A stretch of DNA of 64,000 bases from Ecdyonurus torrentis (taxonomy: Eukaryota > Arthropoda > Insecta > Ephemeroptera > Heptageniidae). The stretch spans positions 56,815,009 through 56,879,008 of the forward strand of contig OX439128.1 of assembly GCA_949318235.1 (NCBI GenBank), read 5' to 3'. Shown here piece after piece: positions 26,235 to 36,049 of the stretch. Both the position numbers and the translations under genes were made by a program. Under the pieces are notes generated by a model that had not been told where the DNA came from, ran no database searches, and saw only the letters and a list, made by a program, of their open reading frames with translations. Positions within the stretch are counted from its first letter, which is position 1. The number at the start of each line of letters is the position of its first letter.

Positions 26235-26575
26235 GATATCTCAGAAACTAATAATGCTACAGACTTACGGTTTGAACTGAAATGTATCACTTTGAAATGT
26301 CTTATGAAAAGTTTATAACACTTAAGTCGCAAAAAATAAAACTTTCTCAGTTTTTGAGAATTTTCGAATTTTCTTACCGATGTCTAAATCATTGTAGCCC
26401 ATATGAAGAAAAAAAAGTTTGTAACTCGAGTTTTAATTGAGATGGAAAGTTGTGGTTTTGAAATAAAGTGATGCAAAACGCTCTATAGTACTAAATTCAC
26501 CTCTAGAAACAAAATTGAGAAAAAAAATATTTCGAAAAAAATTGTGTTTTTCAGATTCTGAAAACGATTTTTGAT
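26235..26575. repeat. Representative type-2 monomer, subtype A
   Basis: Subtype A is marked by gttttaattgagatggaaag or gttctaattgagatgtaaag in the middle, gtactaaattcacc, caaaattgagaaaaaaaata, tttcgaaaaaaattg, and a closing cagattctgaaaacg. Its right flank usually continues into a gatgatatctc box. The linked differences from subtype B cluster in the last ~200 bp, and the first ~110 bp are nearly the same in both. Confidence 0.9.
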
Positions 26576-26749
26576 GATATCTCAGAAACTAATAATGCTA
26601 CAGACTTACGGTTTGAACTGAAATGTATCACTTTGAAATGTCTAACGAAAAGTTTATTACACTTTAGTCGCAAAAAATAAAACTTTCTCAGTTTTTGAGA
26701 ATTCTCGTATTTTCTTACCGAAGTCTATAGCATTGTAGCCCATATGAAG

Positions 26750-26758
26750 AAAAAAAAA
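26750..26758. other. Invariant A-tract of the type-2 monomer
   Basis: A run of 8-9 A follows catatgaag in almost every type-2 unit and recurs at monomer spacing. Run length differs between copies and so is a fast-evolving marker. Some units have an interrupted version: aagaaagaaaag at about 5932, 9001 and 12758; gaagtaaaaaaa at about 51344 and 52368; and gaagaaaacaaag at about 18562 and 21630. Regularly spaced A-tracts are known to favour DNA curvature, so a structural role is possible. Confidence 0.6.
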
Positions 26759-26867
26759 GTTTGTAACTCGAGTTCCAATTGAGATAGAAAGTTGCGGTTT
26801 TGAAATAAAGTGATGCAAAACGCTCTATAGTTTTAAATTCACCTCTAGAAACAAATTTGAGAAAAAT

Positions 26868-26885
26868 AATTTTTCCAAAAAAATT
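26868..26885. other. A+T dyad in each B monomer
   Basis: The arm aattttt at 26868-26874 is followed by cc and then aaaaaaatt, giving a near-perfect short inverted repeat that recurs in essentially all B monomers. Subtype A has the weaker aatatttcgaaaaaaatt at the same place. It could extrude a small hairpin or act as a bent A-tract element. No function can be shown from sequence. Confidence 0.55.
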
Positions 26886-27458
26886 GTGTTTTTCAGTTTC
26901 TGAAAACGATTTTTGATGATATCTCAGAAACTAATAATGCTACAGACTTACGGTTTGAACTGAAATGTATCACTTTGAAATGTCTAACGAAAAGTTTATT
27001 ACACTTTAGTCGCAAAAAATAAAACTTTCTCAGTTTTTGAGAATTTTCGTACTTTCTTACCGAAGTCTATAGCATTGTAGCCCATATGAAGAAAAAAAAA
27101 GTTTGTAACTCGAGTTCCAATTGAGATAGAAAGTTGCGGTTTTGAAATAAAGTGATGCAAAACGCTCTATAGTTTTAAATTCACCTCTAGAAACAAATTT
27201 GAGAAAAATAATTTTTCCAAAAAAATTGTGTTTTTCAGTTTCTGAAAACGATTTTTCATGATATCTCAGAAACTAATAATGCTACAGACTTACGTTTTGA
27301 ACTGAAATGTATCACTTTGAAATGTCTTATGAAAAGTTTATAACACTTTAGTCGCAAAAACTAAAACTTTCTCAGTTTTTGAGAATTTTCGAATTTTCTT
27401 ACTGAAGTCTATAGCATTGTAGTTCATATGAAGAAAAAAAAAGTTTGTAACTCGAATT

Positions 27459-29506
27459 CCAATTGAGATAGAAAGTTGCGGTTTTGAAATAAAGTGATGC
27501 AAAACGCTCTATAGTTTTAAATTCACCTCTAGAAACAAATTTGAGAAAAATATTTTTTCCAAAAAAATTGTGTTTTTCAGTTTCTGAAAACGATTTTTCA
27601 TGATATCTCAGAAACTAATAATGCTACAGACTTACGGTTTGAACTGAAATGTATCACTTTGAAATGTCTTATGAAAAGTTTATAACACTTTAGTCGCAAA
27701 AACTAAAACTTTCTGTTTTTGAGAATTTTCGAATTTTCTTACCGATGTCTATAGCATTGTAGCCCATATGAAGAAAACAAAGTTTGTAACTCGAGTTTTC
27801 ATTGAGATGGAAAGTTGTGGTTTTGAAATAAAGTAATGCAAAACGCTCTATAGTACTAAATACACCCCTAGAAACAAAATTGAGAAAAAAAATATTTCGA
27901 AAAAAATTGTGTTTTTCAGATTCTGAAAACGATTTTTGATGATATCTCAGAAACTAATAATGCTACAGACTTACGGTTTGAACTGAAATGTATCACTTTG
28001 AAATGTCTAACGAAAAGTTTATTACACTTTAGTCGCAAAAAATAAAACTTTCTCAGTTTTTGAGAATTCTCGTATTTTCTTACCGAAGTCTATAGCATTG
28101 TAGCCCATATGAAGAAAAAAAAAGTTTGTAACTCGAGTTCCAATTGAGATAGAAAGTTGCGGTTTTGAAATAAAGTGATGCAAAACGCTCTATAGTTTTA
28201 AATTCACCTTTAGAAACAAATTTGAGAAAAATAATTTTTCCAAAAAAATTGTGTTTTTCAGTTTCTGAAAACGATTTGTCATGATATCTCAGAAACTAAT
28301 AATGCTACAGACTTACGGTTTGAACTGAAATGTATCACTTTGAAATGTCTTATGAAAAGTTTATAACACTTAAGTCGCAAAAAATAAAACTTTCTCAGTT
28401 TTTGAGAATTTTCGAATTTTCTTACCGATGTCTAAATCATTGTAGCCCATATGAAGAAAAAAAAGTTTGTAACTCGAGTTTTAATTGAGATGGAAAGTTG
28501 TGGTTTTGAAATAAAGTGATGCAAAACGCTCTATAGTACTAAATTCACCTCTAGAAACAAAATTGAGAAAAAAAATATTTCGAAAAAAATTGTGTTTTTC
28601 AGATTCTGAAAACGATTTTTGATGATATCTCAGAAACTAATAATGCTACAGACTTACGGTTTGAACTGAAATGTATCACTTTGAAATGTCTAACGAAAAG
28701 TTTATTACACTTTAGTCGCAAAAAATAAAACTTTCTCAGTTTTTGAGAATTCTCGTATTTTCTTACCGAAGTCTATAGCATTGTAGCCCATATGAAGAAA
28801 AAAAAAGTTTGTAACTCGAGTTCCAATTGAGATAGAAAGTTGCGGTTTTGAAATAAAGTGATGCAAAACGCTCTATAGTTTTAAATTCACCTCTAGAAAC
28901 AAATTTGAGAAAAATAATTTTTCCAAAAAAATTGTGTTTTTCAGTTTCTGAAAACGATTTTTGATGATATCTCAGAAACTAATAATGCTACAGACTTACG
29001 GTTTGAACTGAAATGTATCACTTTGAAATGTCTAACGAAAAGTTTATTACACTTTAGTCGCAAAAAATAAAACTTTCTCAGTTTTTGAGAATTTTCGTAC
29101 TTTCTTACCGAAGTCTATAGCATTGTAGCCCATATGAAGAAAAAAAAAGTTTGTAACTCGAGTTCCAATTGAGATAGAAAGTTGCGGTTTTGAAATAAAG
29201 TGATGCAAAACGCTCTATAGTTTTAAATTCACCTCTAGAAACAAATTTGAGAAAAATAATTTTTCCAAAAAAATTGTGTTTTTCAGTTTCTGAAAACGAT
29301 TTTTCATGATATCTCAGAAACTAATAATGCTACAGACTTACGTTTTGAACTGAAATGTATCACTTTGAAATGTCTTATGAAAAGTTTATAACACTTTAGT
29401 CGCAAAAACTAAAACTTTCTCAGTTTTTGAGAATTTTCGAATTTTCTTACTGAAGTCTATAGCATTGTAGTTCATATGAAGAAAAAAAAAGTTTGTAACT
29501 CGAATT
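27459..29506. repeat. Type-2 HOR, 6-mer copy 2 of second pair
   Basis: It repeats the preceding block at +2,048. It also starts the region (from about 27.86 kb) that recurs ~8.2 kb downstream at 36.05 kb. At its right end the next unit has gagaaaaataattttt instead of aatattttttcc. Confidence 0.88.
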
Positions 29507-32350
29507 CCAATTGAGATAGAAAGTTGCGGTTTTGAAATAAAGTGATGCAAAACGCTCTATAGTTTTAAATTCACCTCTAGAAACAAATTTGAGAAAAATA
29601 ATTTTTCCAAAAAAATTGTGTTTTTCAGTTTCTGAAAACGATTTTTGATGATATCTCAGAAACTAATAATGCTACAGACTTACGGTTTGAACTGAAATGT
29701 ATCACTTTGAAATGTCTAACGAAAAGTTTATTACACTTTAGTCGCAAAAAATAAAACTTTCTCAGTTTTTGAGAATTTTCGTACTTTCTTACCGAAGTCT
29801 ATAGCATTGTAGCCCATATGAAGAAAAAAAAAGTTTGTAACTCTAGTTCCAATTGAGATAGAAAGTTGCGGTTTTGAAATAAAGTGATGCAAAACGCTCT
29901 ATAGTTTTAAATTCACCTCTAGAAACAAATTTGAGAAAAATAATTTTTCCAAAAAAATTGTGTTTTTCAGTTTCTGAAAACGATTTTTCATGATATCTCA
30001 GAAACTAATAATGCTACAGACTTACGTTTTGAACTGAAATGTATCACTTTGAAATGTCTTATGAAAAGTTTATAACACTTTAGTCGCAAAAACTAAAACT
30101 TTCTCAGTTTTTGAGAATTTTCGAATTTTCTTACCGAAGTCTATAGCATTGTAGCCCATATGAAGAAAAAAAAAGTTTGTAACTCGAGTTCTAATTGAGA
30201 TGTAAAGTTGTGGTTTTGAAATAAAGTGATGCAAAACGCTCTATAGTACTAAATTCACCTCTAGAAACAAAATTGAGAAAAAAAATATTTCGAAAAAAAT
30301 TGTGTTTTTCAGATTCTGAAAACGATTTTTGATGATATCTCAGAAACTAATAATGCTACAGACTTACGATTTGAACTGAAATGTATCACTTTGAAATGTC
30401 CAACGAAAAGTTTATTACATTTTAGTAGCAAAAAATAAAACTTTCTCAGTTTTTGAGAATTTTCGTATTTTCTTACCGAAGTCTATAGCATTGTAGTTCA
30501 TTTGAAGAAAAAAAAAGTTTGTAACTCGAATTCCAATTGAGATAGAAAGTTGCGGTTTTGAAATAAAGTGATGCAAAACGCTCTATAGTTTTAAATTCAC
30601 CTCTAGAAACAAATTTGAGAAAAATAATTTTTCCAAAAAAATTGTGTTTTACAGTTTCTGAAAACGATTAGTCATGATATCTCAGAAACTAATAATGCTA
30701 CAGACTTACGGTTTGAACTGAAATGTATCACTTTGAAATGTCTTATGAAAAGTTTATAACACTTAAGTCGCAAAAAATAAAACTTTCTCAGTTTTTGAGA
30801 ATTTTCGAATTTTCTTACCGATGTCTAAAGCATTGTAGCCCATATGAAGAAAAAAAAGTTTGTAACTCGAGTTTTAATTGAGATGGAAAGTTGTGGTTTT
30901 GAAATAAAGTGATGCAAAACGCTCTATAGTACTAAATTCACCTCTAGAAACAAAATTGAGAAAAAAAATATTTCGAAAAAAATTGTGTTTTTCAGATTCT
31001 GAAAACGATTTTTGATGATATCTCAGAAACTAATAATGCTACAGACTTACGGTTTGAACTGAAATGTATCACTTTGAAATGTCTAACGAAAAGTTTATTA
31101 CACTTTAGTCGCAAAAAATAAAACTTTCTCAGTTTTTGAGAATTCTCGTATTTTCTTACCGAAGTCTATAGCATTGTAGCCCATATGAAGAAAAAAAAAG
31201 TTTGTAACTCGAGTTCTAATTGAGATGTAAAGTTGTGGTTTTGAAATAAAGTGATGCAAAACGCTCTATAGTACTAAATTCACCTCTAGAAACAAAATTG
31301 AGAAAAAAAAAATTTCCAAAAAAATTGTGTTTTTCAGTTTCTGAAAACGATTTTTCATGATATCTCAGAAACTAATAATGCTACAGACTTACGGTTTGAA
31401 CTGAAATGTATCACTTTGAAATGTCTAACGAAAAGTTTATTACACTTAAGTCGCAAAAAATAAAACTTTCTCAGTTTTTGAGAATTTTCATATTTTCTTA
31501 CCGAAGTCTATAGCATTGTAGCCCATATGAAGAAAAAAAAAGTTTGTTTCTCGAGTTCCAATTGAGATAGAAAGTTGCGGTTTTGAAATAAAGTGATGCA
31601 AAACGCTCTATAGTTTTAAATTCACCTCTAGAAACAAATTTGAGAAAAATAATTTTTCCAAAAAAATTGTGTTTTTCAGTTTCTGAAAACGATTTGTCAT
31701 GATATCTCAGAAACTAATAATGCTACAGACTTACGGTTTGAACTGAAATGTATCACTTTGAAATGTCTTATGAAAAGTTTATAACACTTAAGTCGCAAAA
31801 AATAAAACTTTCTCAGTTTTTGAGAATTTTCGAATTTTCTTACCGATGTCTAAATCATTGTAGCCCATATGAAGAAAAAAAAGTTTGTAACTCGAGTTTT
31901 AATTGAGATGGAAAGTTGTGGTTTTGAAATAAAGTGATGCAAAACGCTCTATAGTACTAAATTCACCTCTAGAAACAAAATTGAGAAAAAAAATATTTCG
32001 AAAAAAATTGTGTTTTTGATTCTGAAAACGATTTTTGATGATATCTCAGAAACTAATAATGCTACAGACTTACGGTTTGAACTGAAATGTATCACTTTGA
32101 AATGTCTAACGAAAAGTTTATTACACTTTAGTCGCAAAAAATAAAACTTTCTCAGTTTTTGAGAATTCTCGTATTTTCTTACCGAAGTCTATAGCATTGT
32201 AGCCCATATGAAGAAAAAAAAAGTTTGTAACTCGAGTTCCAATTGAGATAGAAAGTTGCGGTTTTGAAATAAAGTGATGCAAAACGCTCTATAGTTTTAA
32301 ATTCACCTCTAGAAACAAATTTGAGAAAAATAATTTTTCCAAAAAAATTG
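29507..32350. repeat. Type-2 block, single-copy order within 8.2-kb unit
   Basis: The start copies sequence ~682 bp upstream (a dimer shift at about 29.64 kb). The block carries markers that tag later copies: gtaactctag at about 29839, ttacgatttgaac at about 30364, gtagttcatttg at about 30493, tgttttacag with cgattagtcatg at about 30646-30675, gtttgtttctcgag at about 31544, and a 3-bp deletion (tgtttttgattctg at 32011). All recur at about 38-40, 45-47 and, in part, 58 kb. Confidence 0.85.
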
Positions 32351-35300
32351 TGTTTTTCAGTTTCTAAAAACGATTTGTCATTATATCTCAGAAACTAATA
32401 ATGCTACAGACTTACTGTTTGAACTGAAATGTATCACTTTGAAATGTCTTATAAAAAGTTTATAACACTTAAGTCGCAAAAAATAAAACTTTCTCAGTTT
32501 TTGAGAATTTTCGAATTTTCTTACCGATGTCTATAGCATTGTAGCCCATTTGAAGAAAAAAAAGTTTGTAACTCGAGTTTTAATTGAGATGGAAAGTTGT
32601 GGTTTTGAAATAAAGTGATGCAAAACGCTCTATAGTACTAAATACACCCCTAGAAACAAAATTGAGAAAAAAAATATTTCGAAAAAAATTGTGTTTTTCA
32701 GATTCTGAAAACGATTTTTGATGACATCTCAGAAACTAATAATGCTACAGACTTACGGTTTGAACTGAAATGTATCACTTTGAAATGTCTAACGAAAAGT
32801 TTATTACACTTTAGTCGCAAAAAATAAAACTTTCTCAGTTTTTGAGAATTTTCGTACTTTCTTACCGAAGTCTATAGCATTGTAGCCCATATGAAGAAAA
32901 AAAAAGTTTGTAACTCGAGTTCCAATTGAGATAGAAAGTTGCGGTTTTGAAATAAAGTGATGCAAAACGCTCTATAGTTTTAAATTCACCACTAGAAACA
33001 AATTTGAGAAAAATAATTTTTCCAAAAAAATTGTGTTTTTCAGTTTCTGAAAACGATTTTTCATGATATCTCAGAAACTAATAATGCTACAGACTTACGT
33101 TTTGAACTGAAATGTATCACTTTGAAATGTCTTATAAAAAGTTTATAACACTTAAGTCGCAAAAAATAAAACTTTCTCAGTTTTTGAGAATTTTCGAATT
33201 TTCTTACCGATGTCTATAGCATTGTAGCCCATTTGAAGAAAAAAAAGTTTGTAACTCGAGTTTTAATTGAGATGGAAAGTTGTGGTTTTGAAATAAAGTG
33301 ATGCAAAACGCTCTATAGTACTAAATACACCCCTAGAAACAAAATTGAGAAAAAAAATATTTCGAAAAAAATTGTGTTTTTCAGATTCTGAAAACGATTT
33401 TTGATGACATCTCAGAAACTAATAATGCTACAGACTTACGGTTTGAACTGAAATGTATCACTTTGAAATGTCTAACGAAAAGTTTATTACACTTTAGTCG
33501 CAAAAAATAAAACTTTCTCAGTTTTTGAGAATTTTCGTACTTTCTTACCGAAGTCTATAGCATTGTAGCCCATATGAAGAAAAAAAAAGTTTGTAACTCG
33601 AGTTCCAATTGAGATAGAAAGTTGCGGTTTTGAAATAAAGTGATGCAAAACGCTCTATAGTTTTAAATTCACCACTAGAAACAAATTTGAGAAAAATAAT
33701 TTTTCCAAAAAAATTGTGTTTTTCAGTTTCTGAAAACGATTTGTCATGATATCTCAGAAACTAATAATGCTACAGACTTACGGTTTGAACTGAAATGTAT
33801 CACTTTGAAATGTCTTATGAAAAGTTTATAACACTTTAGTCGCAAAAACTAAAACTTTCTCAGTTTTTGAGAATTTTTGAATTTTCTTACCGAAGTCTAT
33901 AGAATTGTAGCCCATATGAAGAAAAAAAAAGTTTGTAACTCGAGTTCTAATTGAGATGTAAAGTTGTGGTTTTGAAATAAAGTGATGCAAAACGCTCTAT
34001 AGTACTAAATTCACCTCTAGAAACAAAATTGAGAAAAAAAATATTTCGAAAAAAATTGTGTTTTTCAGATTCTGAAAACGATTTTTGATGATATCTCAGA
34101 AACTAATAATGCTACAGACTTACGGTTTGAACTGAAATGTATCACTTTGAAATGTCCAACGAAAAGTTTATTACATTTTAGTAGCAAAAAATAAAACTTT
34201 CTCAGTTTTTGAGAATTTTCGTATTTTCTTACCGAAGTCTATAGCATTGTAGTTCATATGAAGAAAAAAAAAGTTTGTAACTCGAATTCCAATTGAGATA
34301 GAAAGTTGCGGTTTTGAAATAAAGTGATGCAAAACGCTCTATAGTTTTAAATTCACCTCTAGAAACAAATTTGAGAAAAATAATTTTTCCAAAAAAATTG
34401 TGTTTTTCAGTTTCTGAAAACGATTTTTCATGATATCTCAGAAACTAATAATGCTACAGACTTACGGTTTGAACTGAAATGTATCACTTTGAAATGTCTT
34501 ATGAAAAGTTTATAACACTTTAGTCGCAAAAACTAAAACTTTCTGTTTTTGAGAATTTTCGAATTTTCTTACCGATGTCTATAGCATTGTAGCCCATATG
34601 AAGAAAACAAAGTTTGTAACTCGTGTTTTCATTGAGATGGAAAGTTGTGGTTTTGAATTAAAGTGATGCAAAACGCTCTATAGTACTAAATTCACCTCTA
34701 GAAACAAAATTGAGAAAAAAAATATTTCGAAAAAAATTGTGTTTTTCAGATTCTGAAAACGATTTTTGATGATATCTCAGAAACTAATAATGCTACAGAC
34801 TTACGGTTTGAACTGAAATGTATCACTTTGAAATGTCCAACGAAAAGTTTATTACATTTTAGTAGCAAAAAATAAAACTTTCTCAGTTTTTGAGAATTTT
34901 CGTATTTTCTTACCGAAGTCTATAGCATTGTAGTTCATATGAAGAAAAAAAAAGTTTGTAACTCGAATTCCAATGGAGATAGAAAGTTGCGGTTTTGAAA
35001 TAAAGTGATGCAAAACGCTCTATAGTTTTAAATTCACCTCTAGAAACAAATTTGAGAAAAATAATTTTTCCAAAAAAATTGTGTTTTTCAGTTTCTAAAA
35101 ACGATTTGTCATTATATCTCAGAAACTAATAATGCTACAGACTTACTGTTTGAACTGAAATGTATCACTTTGAAATGTCTTATAAAAAGTTTATAACACT
35201 TAAGTCGCAAAAAATAAAACTTTCTCAGTTTTTGAGAATTTTCGAATTTTCTTACCGATGTCTATAGCATTGTAGCCCATTTGAAGAAAAAAAAGTTTGT

Positions 35301-36000
35301 AACTCGAGTTTTAATTGAGATGGAAAGTTGTGGTTTTGAAATAAAGTGATGCAAAACGCTCTATAGTACTAAATACACCCCTAGAAACAAAATTGAGAAA
35401 AAAAATATTTCGAAAAAAATTGTGTTTTTCAGATTCTGAAAACGATTTTTGATGACATCTCAGAAACTAATAATGCTACAGACTTACGGTTTGAACTGAA
35501 ATGTATCACTTTGAAATGTCTAACGAAAAGTTTATTACACTTTAGTCGCAAAAAATAAAACTTTCTCAGTTTTTGAGAATTCTCGTATTTTCTTACCGAA
35601 GTCTATAGCATTGTAGCCCATATGAAGAAAAAAAAAGTTTGTAACTCGAGTTCCAATTGAGATAGAAAGTTGCGGTTTTGAAATAAAGTGATGCAAAACG
35701 CTCTATAGTTTTAAATTCACCTCTAGAAACAAATTTGAGAAAAATAATTTTTCCAAAAAAATTGTGTTTTTCAGTTTCTGAAAACGATTTGTCATGATAT
35801 CTCAGAAACTAATAATGCTACAGACTTACGGTTTGAACTGAAATGTATCACTTTGAAATGTCTTATGAAAAGTTTATAACACTTAAGTCGCAAAAAATAA
35901 AACTCTCAGTTTTTGAGAATTTTCGAATTTTCTTACCGATGTCTAAAGCATTGTAGCCCATATGAAGAAAAAAAAGTTTTTAACTCGAGTTTTAATTGAG
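32350..36000. repeat. Type-2 segment copied from the 22.1-25.06 kb tract, with a 683-bp internal duplication
   Basis: From about 33.1 kb to 35.97 kb this follows 22.2-25.05 kb at +10,921 to +10,923: tagaattgta at 33900, ctcgtgtttt at 34620, caatggagat at 34971, aactctcag at 35901, and aagtttttaactcg at about 35971. The 32.35-33.1 kb part matches 22.1-22.87 kb at about +10,240, two monomers less. Two monomers (atgacatctc at 32721 and 33404, 683 bp apart) are thus duplicated locally. Near 33743 and 33783 two neighbouring bases follow a different B unit. Confidence 0.8.
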
Positions 36001-36049
36001 ATGGAAAGTTGTGGTTTTGAAATAAAGTGATGCAAAACGCTCTATAGTA

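Larger units (their letters stand above)
26576..26917. repeat. Representative type-2 monomer, subtype B
   Basis: Subtype B is marked by ctcgagttccaattgagata, aagttgcgg, gttttaaattcacc, caaatttgagaaaaataa, tttttccaaaaaaattg, and a closing cagtttctgaaaacg. Sites seen in this unit are EcoRV at 26576, NdeI at 26741, XhoI at 26767, MfeI at 26776 and XbaI at 26844. A variant branch has gtagttcatatg and ctcgaattcc, which replaces the XhoI site with EcoRI. A and B units often alternate, giving a ~683-bp dimer, but runs of B also occur (for example three closing B markers at 26894, 27236 and 27579). Confidence 0.9.
25411..27458. repeat. Type-2 HOR, 6-mer (2,048 bp) copy 1 of second pair
   Basis: The period of 2,048 bp is set by aatattttttcc at 25501 and 27549, ttctgtttttg at 25663 and 27711, taaagtaatg at 25781 and 27829, cacctttag at 26157 and 28205, and tctaaatcattg at 26383 and 28431. 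The order of closing markers is A B A B B B, so the composition differs from the 20.5-24.6 kb pair although the length is the same. Confidence 0.9.

Noticed and set aside
26750..26758. A-runs as poly(A) tails of retroposons
   Set aside because: They sit at the same internal position of every monomer, with no target-site duplication and no element body upstream.
26767..26790. ctcgag with nearby attgag as an operator-like palindrome
   Set aside because: Only the 6-bp XhoI hexamer is a true palindrome; the wider arms do not pair, and the hexamer is lost in the ctcgaattcc variant units.
26820..26840. TATA-like or promoter-like strings such as ctctatagt
   Set aside because: They occur once in each monomer of an A+T-rich repeat with no gene downstream. 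Satellite transcription is possible but cannot be inferred from these strings.
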